Part shown: positions 26,005 through 35,574 of the stretch, one piece after another
Layout of the letters: every line of letters begins with the position of its first letter
Numbering within the stretch: position 1 is the first letter of the stretch
From: Methanobacterium paludis
GTDB taxonomy: Archaea; Methanobacteriota; Methanobacteria; Methanobacteriales; Methanobacteriaceae
Direction: 5' to 3'
Length of the DNA stretch: 64,000 nt
NCBI RefSeq assembly: GCF_000214725.1
Contig: NC_015574.1
Span: 942,001-1,006,000, forward strand
The notes under the pieces: generated by a model
Databases searched by the model: none
The model's input: only the letters and a program-made list of their open reading frames with translations
What the model was told of the DNA's origin: nothing
Translations under genes and position numbers: made by a program

Positions 26005-26769
26005 ATGGCCGAACTTTCCGGCTTTAAAAATCTTTCCAAGAGGTGCCTTGCAGAATTTATTGGCACATTTTTCCTGGTTTTTATAGGGGCTGGAGCTGCG
26101 GCCATAACCCTTATGATAACCAAAGGTACCTTACCTCCAAACAGTTTCAATATTGGCATAGGTGCCCTTGGAGGTCTTGGGGACTGGTTTGCAATAGGTA
26201 TGGCATTTGGTCTTGCAATCTCGGCTGTGATATATGCATTGGGTAACATATCCGGTGCCCATATAAACCCTGCAGTCACAATAGGTCTCTGGGCTGTTAA
26301 AAAGTTCCCTGGAAGAGATGTTGTTCCTTACATAATATCCCAGCTTGCAGGAGCATCTGTTGCCAGTTTATTATTCGCTGCTGTGGTTGGTATGGGTGCT
26401 GTAACCATTGGTGGACTTGGTGCAACTGCTCCATTCCCTGGAATTGGATATATTCAAGCTATAGTTGCCGAAGCCATTGGAACATTCCTATTGATGCTTG
26501 CCATAATGGGTGTTGCAGTTGACAAAAGGGCAACTCCAGGTTTTGCGGGCCTAATTATAGGTCTTACAGTTGCAGGGATAATTACGACTTTGGGTAATAT
26601 AACTGGAGCTTCAATAAACCCTGCAAGGACATTTGGACCTTATCTGGGCGATATTTTATTGGGTGGAAGCAATCTCTGGGTCTATTTCCCTATATATGTA
26701 ATTGGACCAATTGTGGGGGCTGTTCTAGCAGCATTTGCCTATAAATTCATGGCCGGTAATGAGTTGTAG
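26005..26769 (+). CDS. aqpM: AqpM-type aquaporin/aquaglyceroporin
   Basis: This MIP-family channel of 254 residues has six membrane helices and two half-helices with NPA boxes, GAHINPAVT (Asn88-Ala90) and GASINPARTFGP (Asn205-Ala207, followed by the filter Arg208). Phe62 and an Ile near 193 fall at the positions that form the unusual archaeal AqpM filter. The N-terminal RCLAEFIGTFFLVFIGAGAA is typical. The archaeal AqpM passes water, some glycerol and probably gases such as CO2 or H2S. The start codon overlaps the operon as TAAATGG directly after the DUF2180 gene, implying joint expression. Confidence 0.93.
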   Translation: MAELSGFKNLSKRCLAEFIGTFFLVFIGAGAAAITLMITKGTLPPNSFNIGIGALGGLGDWFAIGMAFGLAISAVIYALGNISGAHINPAVTIGLWAVKKFPGRDVVPYIISQLAGASVASLLFAAVVGMGAVTIGGLGATAPFPGIGYIQAIVAEAIGTFLLMLAIMGVAVDKRATPGFAGLIIGLTVAGIITTLGNITGASINPARTFGPYLGDILLGGSNLWVYFPIYVIGPIVGAVLAAFAYKFMAGNEL

Positions 26770-26991
26770 TTTACTTGAGTGTAGTTACGGAATTTTCAGT
26801 AATTTTAAGAAATAAATGAATATTTTTTATTTTCTTAATCAGTTTTTTAATCCTTTTTTTTTGCTTTGGTGGTATTTTCGCTAGACAATTAGTAAGTTAA
26901 AAATGCATTAAAATTAAATTAAACTAAGAATTGCTTAAAACTATTGAAACTGTTTTATAATAAACTAAAATAAAAAAAGGGTTAAAAAATT

Positions 26992-27528
26992 TTACTGAGG
27001 TTTAAAACTATTAATTACCACATCATAGTACTTTTGCTGACTCTGTGCATCCTTGTTAACTGTTGCAAGCATTATAAGGTAGATGAAGTTGTCTTTTTCA
27101 AAGTCTACAAATTTGATTTGAGCTGTTGTATTGTTGGTTTGTGTATTATATGTACTTTCATTGGCGGTTATACCATTCACAGTTCTTGTTGTGCTTGTTC
27201 CATTAGTCTGGTTTAAGTTTTTTAATAAACTACTTTTAATGCTGTCCATGGTCATATTACCGGTTTTTGCTACTCTAACAACTATGGCAGCATCACCACT
27301 TGTGCCATTGTTGCCAGTGAATTCTGGATCCGAGATGGTTATAATGGTTTTGTTTGCATTAACTGAACTGGTAAGATTCCATGTATCTGGATATTCAAAG
27401 GATACTCCTCCAGCTGCATATGTTTTTGTTGGTATCTGGGATGTTTGGTTGGTGTTTTGGTAGGCACATCCTGACACAAAAACTACTAGAGCCACAAGGG
27501 CTATTGCAAATATGTAATATTTTCTCAC
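26992..27528 (-). CDS. Lipoprotein with PsbP-like domain
   Basis: The 178-residue protein has a signal peptide ending in the lipobox VSGC (Cys21), so it should be anchored outside the membrane. The mature part begins with a Thr/Asn-rich linker and then a PsbP/DUF1795-like fold (GGVSFEYPDTWNLTSSV ... DAAIVVRVAKTGNMTMDSIKSSLLKNL ... FIYLIMLATV). Several Asn-x-Ser/Thr sites could be glycosylated. Related proteins are numerous in Methanobacteria and their role is unknown. It is monocistronic. Confidence 0.75.
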   Translation of the reverse strand: MRKYYIFAIALVALVVFVSGCAYQNTNQTSQIPTKTYAAGGVSFEYPDTWNLTSSVNANKTIITISDPEFTGNNGTSGDAAIVVRVAKTGNMTMDSIKSSLLKNLNQTNGTSTTRTVNGITANESTYNTQTNNTTAQIKFVDFEKDNFIYLIMLATVNKDAQSQQKYYDVVINSFKPQ

Positions 27529-27832
27529 ATTATTACTCTCCAGTATTAATATGTTTAATTATATGTTTACTTCAATGATAAATATCTTATCTTATAATTA
27601 GAAAAGTAAAAGGATTTTAGAGATATACAAGAAAATTTAAAATAAAAACTTATATATAGATTCAAGAAACCATACTATCAAAAAAGATCAAAGTTTACAA
27701 GAAATTTTAGTAAAATAAGATTATACAAAGTCTAAACAAGTTTGGACAAAGAATTTAAACAATAAGATGAAGGATATAAATTTAGATATAAATTATTCAA
27801 TCAAACTTATTCGATAACATGTAGGAGAAACC
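27529..27832. other. Divergent promoter region, nothing else recognised
   Basis: AT-rich sequence lies between the lipoprotein and nuclease genes, which point away from each other. It includes TATA-like AACTTATATATAG near 27647-27659. No ORF or repeat is supported. Confidence 0.35.
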
Positions 27833-28786
27833 ATGTCATTTTACGATGATGAAGATGCAGGAAAATTAAAGGAAAAACTCTTGAAAAAACATGAAGGAGT
27901 CTCTGTTGAAGATTTTTTCAAAGGTGAAGAGTTTGAAACTAAATATGGACCTTGCTATAAAATCACAGACCATACAAAATTAAAGTTAAACACGATAAAT
28001 AAAACTAAAGCTAAAAAAGAATTATTAACTGATTTAAAATTGTTAAAGGGTATTGGAGAATCAAAAGAGAAAAATTTAAGGAAAAATGGGTATGATACAA
28101 TCCAGGACCTTACAGAACATCCCAGATTCTGTGATGAGGCTTCCCAATTTTTAGAAATCATTGATGGATGTGATTCTTCAAAGATATCAGAATGGATATG
28201 TCGCTGGTATCCCAAATCCCATCCTCTCATGCTCTGTTCATCTGGTTTTCGTGAAATTGAAAACTTCCTTTTTATGGATATAGAAACCCTGGGACTTAAA
28301 GACGTGCCTCTGATATTAATAGGTGTTGCAGAAATCACTGGTGAAGATGTAGAGGTAAACCAGTATCTTTTAAGGGATTTACACGAAGAAAATGCGGTTC
28401 TTGAAGCGTTTCTGGCACATCTAAACGATGAAAGTGTTTATGTAACATTCAACGGTCAGACTTTTGATGTTCCCTACATCAAAGACAGGTTAATATATTA
28501 CGGTATTAAGCAAAACATCCGAAAACCCCATTTAGATCTTATGCATTTTTCAAGGCGTGCATGGGGTGATGAACTGCCTAATTGCAGGCTTCAAACACTT
28601 GAAAAACATCTTTTTGGAATGGAACGTGAAGGAGATGTGCCAAGTAGCCAGGTACCTGATTTCTATAAAACCTACATGAAAACTGGTAATATAGGGCCTT
28701 TGGTCCCAATAATAGAGCACAACAGGGAAGATGTTGTAACGCTAGCTAAACTTCTATCCCGACTTAATGATGAGGTTGAGAGTTAA
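27833..28786 (+). CDS. RNase H-fold exonuclease-like protein with HhH motif
   Basis: This 317-residue protein belongs to the YprB-type RNase H-like family. Metal-binding acidic residues appear as FLFMDIETLGL (about 143-153), FNGQTFDVPYI (about 200-210) and a late Asp in HNREDVVTLAKLL (about 295), the DEDD order. A helix-hairpin-helix-like LLKGIGESKEKNLRKNGYDTIQDL (about 68-92) precedes the catalytic domain and suggests nucleic-acid binding. It is probably a 3'-5' exonuclease or structure-specific nuclease, with unknown substrate. It stands convergent to the PolX gene. Confidence 0.82.
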   Translation: MSFYDDEDAGKLKEKLLKKHEGVSVEDFFKGEEFETKYGPCYKITDHTKLKLNTINKTKAKKELLTDLKLLKGIGESKEKNLRKNGYDTIQDLTEHPRFCDEASQFLEIIDGCDSSKISEWICRWYPKSHPLMLCSSGFREIENFLFMDIETLGLKDVPLILIGVAEITGEDVEVNQYLLRDLHEENAVLEAFLAHLNDESVYVTFNGQTFDVPYIKDRLIYYGIKQNIRKPHLDLMHFSRRAWGDELPNCRLQTLEKHLFGMEREGDVPSSQVPDFYKTYMKTGNIGPLVPIIEHNREDVVTLAKLLSRLNDEVES

Positions 28787-28906
28787 CAAGTTGACAAAGC
28801 ATTTTTTTAGCGTCAATCTTCCTTTAACCTCATTTCCCTTTAGTAATCATTCACTTAGAAATCATTCACTTAGAAATCATTTCCCTTTAACATCAATTCC
28901 TGAAAG

Positions 28907-30607
28907 TTAACTTAAAAGTTTTTCAAGCTTTTTAAGAGGCAAAGTGTTGATTATATCCTTTGATTCTGCCCAGCCACGCCTTGCAGTTGATGTTCCAAGT
29001 TTCATGTAACTGAGCTGGTCCAGGTTATGGGCATCTGTATTTATTACAAGTTTACAACCCTCTTCAATGGCTCTTTTGATGTTTATGTCTTTCAGATCCA
29101 GCCTGTTGGGTTGGGAGTTCACCTCAAGAAATGTTCCAGTCTCCTTTGACACCTCAAATATTTTTTCAAGGTCAAGTTCGTAAGCCATTCTATAATGAAT
29201 TTTCCGGCCGGTGGGGTGTGCTATTATGTTCACATGTTCATTTTCCATGGCACTTACTATTCTACCTGTTAATTTTTCTCTGCTCTGCCTGAAGCCAGAG
29301 TGAAGAGCCGCAACAACGATGTCCATGTTTTCCAAAAGTTCGTTACTCACATCCAACCTACCTTCTGAATCTATGTTCACCTCAACACCCTTGAGAACTA
29401 TTATTTCATCCAGATTCTGGTTTAATTTATCTATCTCTTTAATCTGTCTTTTTATACCATTTTCATCCATTCCACCGGCTATTTTAAGGCTGCCCGTATG
29501 ATCAGTTACCGCAATGTACTCATAGCCAAGTTTTCCCGTTTTCTGGGCCATATCCTGAATTGAGGCATCTCCATCACTCCACTTGGTATGTATCTGCAGG
29601 TCTCCCATTATCTCGTTGTATTCAACAAGTTTTGGAAGCTTACCCTTAAGTGCTGCTTCTATTTCGCCTCTGTTCTCCCTTAATTCTGGTTCAATATACT
29701 GCATTCCCAGCTTTCGGAAAACTTCCTCTTCTGTTTTACCTGCAATCTGCTTTTCATCCATGTAAACTCCGTATTCGTTGAGTTTGAGGCCATTACGAAT
29801 TGCGATCTTTCTCATATCAATGTTGGTTTCCTTGGAACCTGTAAAGTAGAGGAGTGCAGAACCGAATGAATCTTCATTGAACACCCTGATGTCGACTTGA
29901 ACTCCATTTTTAAGTCGTATTGTGGATTTTAAGAGTCCCTTAACAATGATTTTCCCGACCTCATCCATACTGGTGAAATAATCCATGACTTGCTTTGGTT
30001 TGTCAGTTACAACGAGTATGTCTATATCTCCGACAGTTTCCTGCATCCTTCTTATTGATCCTGCAATTTCAACATCAGAAACATCAGATTTTTCAAGTTC
30101 TTTTTTAATACCTTCTGCCAGGGGAAGGATCTGGCCTAGGAGCGTCCTACCTGTGGTTTTCCTTGCAAATTTCAAGTTTTCAATTATCTGGTGTTCCTTT
30201 TTATCCCCCATACCCTTTAATCTTCTGATTCTATGTCTTTTTGCTGCCTTTTCAAGGTCTTCCAGGTTTTTTATTCCAAGCTCATCGTAAAGTAGTTTGA
30301 TGCTTTTTGGCCCCAAACCTTCAATGGCAACCAGGGCTTCAAAGTCAACAGGAAACTCTTTTTTAAGATTTTCGTAGTATTCAAGTGATCCTGTATCGAT
30401 TATCTCTTCAATCTTCTTTGATAAGTTCTTTCCAATTCCAGGGAGTTCCTCAAGCTTTCCTTCATTTCGAACGTCTTGTATATCCCGTGATAAAAATTCC
30501 ACAGTATGAGCTGCTCTTCTATAAGCCTTTGTTCTGAAGTCCACACCGTCCATCTCCAATAAATCAGCTATTCTGTTGAGAATGGTTGCAACTTTTCTGT
30601 TTTTCAT
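28907..30607 (-). CDS. polX: Family X DNA polymerase with PHP domain
   Basis: The 566-residue protein combines a Pol-beta-like N-terminal domain and a C-terminal PHP phosphoesterase, as in archaeal/bacterial PolX. The N-terminus has two helix-hairpin-helix elements (LEELPGIGKNLSKKIEEI and IEGLGPKSIKLLYDELG). The nucleotidyltransferase core has EIAGSIRRMQETVGDIDILVV with the catalytic Asp pair. The PHP part starts at DLQIHTKWSDGDASIQDM with a metal-binding His, and ends with NTDAHNLDQLSYM. It likely works in gap filling and 3'-end processing in base excision repair. Its length is standard. It is monocistronic, next to the convergent nuclease gene. Confidence 0.93.
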   Translation of the reverse strand: MKNRKVATILNRIADLLEMDGVDFRTKAYRRAAHTVEFLSRDIQDVRNEGKLEELPGIGKNLSKKIEEIIDTGSLEYYENLKKEFPVDFEALVAIEGLGPKSIKLLYDELGIKNLEDLEKAAKRHRIRRLKGMGDKKEHQIIENLKFARKTTGRTLLGQILPLAEGIKKELEKSDVSDVEIAGSIRRMQETVGDIDILVVTDKPKQVMDYFTSMDEVGKIIVKGLLKSTIRLKNGVQVDIRVFNEDSFGSALLYFTGSKETNIDMRKIAIRNGLKLNEYGVYMDEKQIAGKTEEEVFRKLGMQYIEPELRENRGEIEAALKGKLPKLVEYNEIMGDLQIHTKWSDGDASIQDMAQKTGKLGYEYIAVTDHTGSLKIAGGMDENGIKRQIKEIDKLNQNLDEIIVLKGVEVNIDSEGRLDVSNELLENMDIVVAALHSGFRQSREKLTGRIVSAMENEHVNIIAHPTGRKIHYRMAYELDLEKIFEVSKETGTFLEVNSQPNRLDLKDINIKRAIEEGCKLVINTDAHNLDQLSYMKLGTSTARRGWAESKDIINTLPLKKLEKLLS

Positions 30608-31025
30608 CCCTCGTTCACATCTCTTTTAGTTTCACAATTTAAACATTATGCAGTAGTTTGAGTTCGATCAAGAAACTGGCCAACGAACAATCTTTAATTT
30701 AATGCTTAATTCCCATTTAAACTCCCATTTTTGTTTATCTTTTTTATTATCTGTTGTTTATCATTCTAAAATCATTCTAAAATATCCTATTTTATTTCAA
30801 ATATTAATTATATTAATAAAAATAAAATATCAATCAAGATTAAATTTTCATTAAGTAAAAAGTAACTGAAAAAAAAAGAAATTCATACTTCTAAAATTCA
30901 TAATCTTTTCAAATAAAATGGATATAAAAGAGATTTTGATGAAATGATAAGTATTCCATTTAACATGGTTATCCAATTGGTTCTATTTTGATTTAAAATA
31001 GTTGAAGTAGCTACGATGTGATACC
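30608..31025. other. Divergent gap between polX and permease genes
   Basis: About 420 bases, strongly AT-rich. It contains long A-runs and the expected promoters for both genes. No ORF, hairpin or repeat stands out. Confidence 0.35.
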
Positions 31026-32429
31026 GTGAAACGGAAAATATTCTGGAAGAAACCCCTTAACCAGCTGATTGAGGTTAGCTCTGGCGATCAGGGACTTAAA
31101 AAAGTATTAGGTCCTGGAGGTCTGCTTTTAATGGGTATTGGGGCCATAATTGGCGCAGGAATATTTGTAGTTACAGGAATTGCTTCTGCAGACTATTCGG
31201 GCCCTGCAATCGTCATATCATTTGTCATTTCGGGCTTGGCTTGCTTGTTCACGGCTCTCTGCTATTCTGAATTTGCTTCCATGATTCCCGTTGCAGGAAG
31301 TCCGTATACCTATAGCTATGTAACACTTGGAGAAATTTGGGCATGGATAATAGGTTGGGACCTTATTCTAGAATATCTGGTTATAGTTGCAGCTGTAGCG
31401 GTCGGCTGGTCTGGTTATGTTGTTAACGTATTTGCATCTTTCGGTCTGACCCTACCTGCAGCTCTCATCAATCCCCCTGGCGTTGAAGGGGGAATTATAA
31501 ACCTTCCAGCAGTCATTGTCATAGTTTTCATTACTGGGCTTATTGTCCGCGGTGCGAAGGAGAGTTCCAACTTCAACGCAGTTATAGTACTAATTAAACT
31601 GGCTGTTATTCTACTTTTTGTCATAATAGGCTTAAATTATATAAATCCTGCAAATTACCATCCTTTTATGCCCTACGGTTGGAGCGGTGTATTTAAAGGT
31701 GCTGCCATCATATTCTTTGCTTACATAGGTTTTGATGCCATAACAACCGCTGCAGAAGAAGTTAAAACTCCTCAGAGAACTATTCCCATTGCAGTTCTAG
31801 GTTCCCTTCTTATCAGTTCCATACTCTACATTGCAGTAGCAGCTGTCCTGAATGGTATGGTTCCATACACAGAATTTAAATCAACAGCTGCTCCTGTGGC
31901 TTTTGCCATCCAGAAGGTTGGAATTCGTTGGGCGGATATAATCGTATCCATAGGGGCATTATGCGGAATAACTTCAGTTCTACTTGTAAACTTCTTCGGA
32001 CAGACAAGAGTATTCTTTGCAATGTCCCGAGATGGTCTATTTCCTGAAACATTTTCCAGGCTTCATAAAAACTATAAAACACCAATCAATGGCATAATAC
32101 TTGTAGGGGCAATTGTATCTATGATTGCAGCTTTTATTCCCTTAACAAGTATAGTGGAGCTTGTTAACATCGGAACACTTGCAGCTTTCATCATTGTATC
32201 TGCAGCTGTGATTGTTTTAAGAAGGCAGCAACCGGAAATAAAACGGCCGTTTAAGTGTCCACTGGTGCCATTGGTCCCTGCAGTTGCAATAATCTTCTGC
32301 CTCTTCCTGATAACCCAGCTTCCAACAGTGACGCATTTAAGGTTTGTTGTCTGGCTTATAATTGGATTATTTGTTTATTATTTTTACGGGAGACGTAAAA
32401 GTTCTCTTACTGGAGAACACACATCTTAA
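31026..32429 (+). CDS. APC-superfamily amino acid permease (CAT-like)
   Basis: The intact 467-residue permease has twelve predicted helices. The N-terminal basic segment (KRKIFWKKPLNQLIEV) is followed by LMGIGAIIGAGIFVVTGIA, the substrate-binding first helix of the APC fold. It also has IIFFAYIGFDAITTAAEEVKTPQRTIP in helix 6 and FGQTRVFFAMSRDGLFPETFSRLHK after helix 8. It is closest in appearance to cationic amino acid transporters, but the substrate is not determinable. The start is GTG 31026 after GATGTGAT. It is only distantly like the broken permease at 19130-20435. Confidence 0.9.
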   Translation: MKRKIFWKKPLNQLIEVSSGDQGLKKVLGPGGLLLMGIGAIIGAGIFVVTGIASADYSGPAIVISFVISGLACLFTALCYSEFASMIPVAGSPYTYSYVTLGEIWAWIIGWDLILEYLVIVAAVAVGWSGYVVNVFASFGLTLPAALINPPGVEGGIINLPAVIVIVFITGLIVRGAKESSNFNAVIVLIKLAVILLFVIIGLNYINPANYHPFMPYGWSGVFKGAAIIFFAYIGFDAITTAAEEVKTPQRTIPIAVLGSLLISSILYIAVAAVLNGMVPYTEFKSTAAPVAFAIQKVGIRWADIIVSIGALCGITSVLLVNFFGQTRVFFAMSRDGLFPETFSRLHKNYKTPINGIILVGAIVSMIAAFIPLTSIVELVNIGTLAAFIIVSAAVIVLRRQQPEIKRPFKCPLVPLVPAVAIIFCLFLITQLPTVTHLRFVVWLIIGLFVYYFYGRRKSSLTGEHTS

Positions 32430-32666
32430 CCTTTTTAGATGTTGATAAACCTTAAAAAAGGATTTATTTTAATATCCTGATTTATGCCATTTTTCTAAGT
32501 TGCTGTTCTAAAAGTGTTTTTTTTATTTTACAAAAATAGGTATTTGTAATAAATCATATATATTTAGTAAATAGAATTTGATAGAAAAGATATAACATTC
32601 TGTTAAGGGGGATAATTCTATTAAGATGAATAACTGCCCTTAAAATATCCCATTTGGAGGGATTAA

Positions 32667-33152
32667 ATGGATGATATGAATTTAAAAAAGGCAAGCTTTG
32701 CTGCAGGATGTTTTTGGGGTGTTGAAGCAGCTTTCAGGCAGTTGAAAGGCGTTGTAGACACACGGGTCGGTTATATGGGTGGAAATTTTGAAAATCCTAA
32801 ATATGGTGATGTTTGTTCCGGAAGGACAGGGCATGCTGAGTCAGTTGAAGTTACCTATGATCCTTCGATCATATTATATGATGAGCTCCTGGATGTCTTC
32901 TGGGAGCTTCATGACCCCACAACACCCAACAGACAGGGGCCTGATATTGGGGAACAATACCGTTCTGTGATCTTTTACCACAATGAAGAACAGAAAAAAC
33001 TTGCAGATGCTTCAAAGAAGAAACTGCAGGGTTCAGGAAGATATAAGGATGATATAGTAACTGAAATTGTTCCAGCTTCAAAGTTCTGGACTGCAGAAAA
33101 GTACCACCAGCGATACCTTGAAAAGAGGGGAAGAAGGTTTTGCGGGCTTTAA
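32667..33152 (+). CDS. msrA: Peptide methionine-(S)-sulfoxide reductase
   Basis: MsrA reduces oxidised methionine in proteins. The catalytic Cys15 is in [31 protein letters not shown] and [32 protein letters not shown] are diagnostic. At 161 residues it is a standard single-domain MsrA without MsrB fused. Resolving cysteines would be the C-terminal Cys (RRFCGL). TTTGGAGGG precedes the ATG. A thioesterase and a ferritin-like gene follow on the same strand, which makes a modest stress-related grouping. Confidence 0.95.
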   Translation: MDDMNLKKASFAAGCFWGVEAAFRQLKGVVDTRVGYMGGNFENPKYGDVCSGRTGHAESVEVTYDPSIILYDELLDVFWELHDPTTPNRQGPDIGEQYRSVIFYHNEEQKKLADASKKKLQGSGRYKDDIVTEIVPASKFWTAEKYHQRYLEKRGRRFCGL

Positions 33153-33296
33153 AGCGTTAGATCCAATTAGATTAATCAATAAAGCTTTAATCAAATAATC
33201 AAGTTCTAATTAATTGATGAGATTTTAAATTAAGTGCATGGTCATTGATATAAAAACCATTTAAGAATATTAAGAATTGGATAAAAAAAATCTGAA

Positions 33297-33725
33297 GTGT
33301 TCAAATTGTTGGAAACAGAGCAAATAAGAAAATTTTTCAAAAAGGACAGGTTTGCTAAATCCCTGGGTATAAAGCTTCTGGAAATTTCAGAAGGTGGGGC
33401 TAAAACCAAAATGGAAATAAACGATGAACATTTAAACGGCATCGGCACGGTTCATGGAGGTGCACTATTCACGTTGGCAGATTTCACCTTTGCAGTAGCA
33501 GCAAACTCACATGGACGTGTAACTGTGGCCATAAATGTTAACATATCGTATATGAAAGCCGTAAGCCGGGGTACATTGACTGCAGAGGCTCGAGAAATAT
33601 CTTTAAACCCTAAACTTGCAACTTATACCATAGATATCACAGATGAAGATGGAGAACTAATTGCCATATTTCAGGGGTTGGCTTACAGGAAAAGGGAGAA
33701 GATAAAGGTATCTGTGACTGATTAA
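33297..33725 (+). CDS. PaaI-family hotdog thioesterase
   Basis: The 142-residue protein has the hotdog-fold PaaI signature NGIGTVHGGALFTLADFTFAVAANSHG (about residues 46-72), with His-Gly-Gly and the Asp on the central helix, followed by VAINVNISYMKAV. It should hydrolyse an acyl-CoA, possibly an aromatic one. The start is uncertain: GTG 33297 is used, but no strong ribosome binding site precedes it, and the in-frame TTG codons just downstream are alternatives. Confidence 0.85.
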   Translation: MFKLLETEQIRKFFKKDRFAKSLGIKLLEISEGGAKTKMEINDEHLNGIGTVHGGALFTLADFTFAVAANSHGRVTVAINVNISYMKAVSRGTLTAEAREISLNPKLATYTIDITDEDGELIAIFQGLAYRKREKIKVSVTD

Positions 33726-33805
33726 GGTGGATCAGACTGATAAATGGATCATATAATTTTAATATAAAATTATCTTCATTTAAAAATCAAATGGGGGTTT
33801 AATTT

Positions 33806-34213
33806 TTGGAGAAAGAAGAAATAATTCGCCTTTTGAATATAGACTTCGTAAGGGAACTTGAAGCCTCAATGATATACGTCCAAAACTCATTTCTCATGGA
33901 GAAATGTGACCCGAGCAGGGTTACAGAAGCCATAGCTGTGGATGAGATGAGACACATGTGGTGGCTTGCAGATCTCATAACTGCAAGGGGTGGAAAACCC
34001 ACCATGGAACATAAAGAGCTTAATTTTGGGGCTGATAATCTTAAAAGTCAGTTGGAACGTCAGATAGAACAAGAAACTGAGGGAATAGATGTTTACACTC
34101 AGCAAATTGAAATAATTGATGATGAAGAGGTTGTAGGGGTCTTAAAACACATACTGGATGAAGAGAAGAGACACAGGAAAGAGTTTAAGATGAGGCTTGA
34201 AGAGTTGATTTAA
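33806..34213 (+). CDS. Ferritin-like/bacterioferritin-type protein
   Basis: This 135-residue four-helix protein has paired carboxylate-histidine motifs: FVRELEASMIYVQNS on helix 1, AVDEMRHMWWLADLI on helix 2, ERQIEQETEGIDVYTQQI on helix 3 and LDEEKRHRKEFKMRL on helix 4. That is the di-iron pattern of the ferritin-like superfamily (E, ExxRH, E, ExxRH). There is no rubredoxin domain, so it is not a full rubrerythrin. It may store iron or reduce peroxide. The start is TTG 33806 behind GGGGG. It follows msrA and the thioesterase gene. Confidence 0.85.
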   Translation: MEKEEIIRLLNIDFVRELEASMIYVQNSFLMEKCDPSRVTEAIAVDEMRHMWWLADLITARGGKPTMEHKELNFGADNLKSQLERQIEQETEGIDVYTQQIEIIDDEEVVGVLKHILDEEKRHRKEFKMRLEELI

Positions 34214-34441
34214 AATTTAATTTATGGGTTTGCTTTGAACTTATGACATGAATAATGAGATAACTTATTTTTAATTTTCAATGGTTTTAAACATATTTTT
34301 AATTTTTTGCACGGTTTAATCTTCTTTTTATGGATATTTAAATGGTTTAAAGAAGTTTTATTAATCTTTTAAAATTAAATATTATGAAAAAGAGATAAAT
34401 AATTAGTGTAAATTTCATTCATATAACTGGGGGTTATAACT

Positions 34442-34771
34442 ATGGATGAATTCGAAACAAGGCTTGGTGAATTAATAAGAATGTCCGAAAAGGATCGCGA
34501 TGATGCCATAATGGAATTTAAAACACAGTGTAACTGTCCAAATTGTCCATCGTACAATGAATGTGCTAAAAATGCTATGGAAGGTTTATTCTGTGTTCTT
34601 GGAAAAAGTGCAGGATGTATAAGTGATTTAAAGGGATGTGAATGCCCCAACTGTCACATTGCAAAGTTGCTTGATGTGGGTGAAATATTCAATGGTTACT
34701 GTGTAAATGGAAGTGAAATGGTTCAGCGTGAAAAACTACACGAAATTGACATTATAACCGGCGGTGAATAA
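34442..34771 (+). CDS. DUF2769-family cysteine-rich protein (second copy)
   Basis: The 109-residue protein has the DUF2769 cysteine array QCNCPNCPSYNECAKNAMEGLFCVLGKSAGC ... GCECPNCHIAKLL ... GYCVNGSE. A metal-binding role is likely, but no function is known. GGGGGTTATAACT precedes the ATG. The upstream 150 bases share TTTAAACAT and CGGTTTAAT elements with the DUF2193 promoter region, which may be coincidental in AT-rich DNA. It resembles the protein at 20849-21163 in cysteine spacing. Confidence 0.78.
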   Translation: MDEFETRLGELIRMSEKDRDDAIMEFKTQCNCPNCPSYNECAKNAMEGLFCVLGKSAGCISDLKGCECPNCHIAKLLDVGEIFNGYCVNGSEMVQREKLHEIDIITGGE

Positions 34772-35105
34772 ACCATTCATAAATAGACTTATAAGATAAA
34801 TAGACTTATGGACAAACTTATTTAAAAATAAGGTAACACTATCAAAAAATAGATTCAGATAAAAATAGAGTGGGAATAAAATAGAATTTACATTCTTAGA
34901 ATTATTATTATTTTTTTTGGTTTCTACCAGCATTGAAGTTTATCAGCAAAATTATCTTCGTTGAAGTATTCATGAAAACGCATAGATCATGTTTAAACAT
35001 ATTTAAATGAAAATAGAAAACTATTATAAATTGTAAATAGTATTTAAAGCCTTAAAAGTTGAAGGCTCATTTAAGTAGATTAAATTGTCCAATGGAGATA
35101 ATAAT
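34772..35105. other. AT-rich spacer, nothing recognised
   Basis: This gap separates the DUF2769 gene from a hypothetical gene. It is rich in A/T homopolymers and contains CATGTTTAAACATATTT near 34988, a short palindromic core (GTTTAAAC) and a likely promoter for the next gene. No ORF is supported. Confidence 0.3.
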
Positions 35106-35483
35106 ATGGAAATGGAAGATGAAAAACTGGAAGAACTTCAAGAACAGCTCATATTAATTTATAAGTTTATATCTCAACATAATAGGCTGAAAAGGTTCTA
35201 TTATGAAGGGGTAGAATTTAATGAACCTATAAAAGGTGACGATGCCACAATCCGTAAGCTTTTAGAACTTGGAGATGCTGAAGATGTGCTTCAAAGTTGT
35301 ATCCTTGAATTGGAGGAACAAAAAACAGGTAAAAATACTGGAGATGAGGATGTTGATAGTAAGGTTAAATTTAATGAGATCATGGATTCCTATGATCTAA
35401 ACGCATTATTCAAAAAATATGGTATGAAAAACCTTAACGATGTTGGAATGCTAGATATGAAGCGAATTTTAAGTTTTTTATAA
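35106..35483 (+). CDS. Uncharacterised acidic helical protein
   Basis: This soluble protein of about 125 residues is rich in Glu, Asp and Leu, and no family is recognised. The N-terminal half looks like a coiled coil (EDEKLEELQEQLILIYKFISQHN), and a short helical C-terminal domain ends in DLNALFKKYGMKNLNDVGMLDMKRILSFL. TGGAGAT lies six bases before ATG 35106, so that start is preferred to an in-frame TTG at 35085. Confidence 0.6.
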   Translation: MEMEDEKLEELQEQLILIYKFISQHNRLKRFYYEGVEFNEPIKGDDATIRKLLELGDAEDVLQSCILELEEQKTGKNTGDEDVDSKVKFNEIMDSYDLNALFKKYGMKNLNDVGMLDMKRILSFL

Positions 35484-35574
35484 TTTAATTGTTTATTTTT
35501 GGTATTTTGGGTTGTTTTTGATTTAATTTTTAATTTTTCATCACATGTTAAATCGCTAAGATCGATATAAAAAA

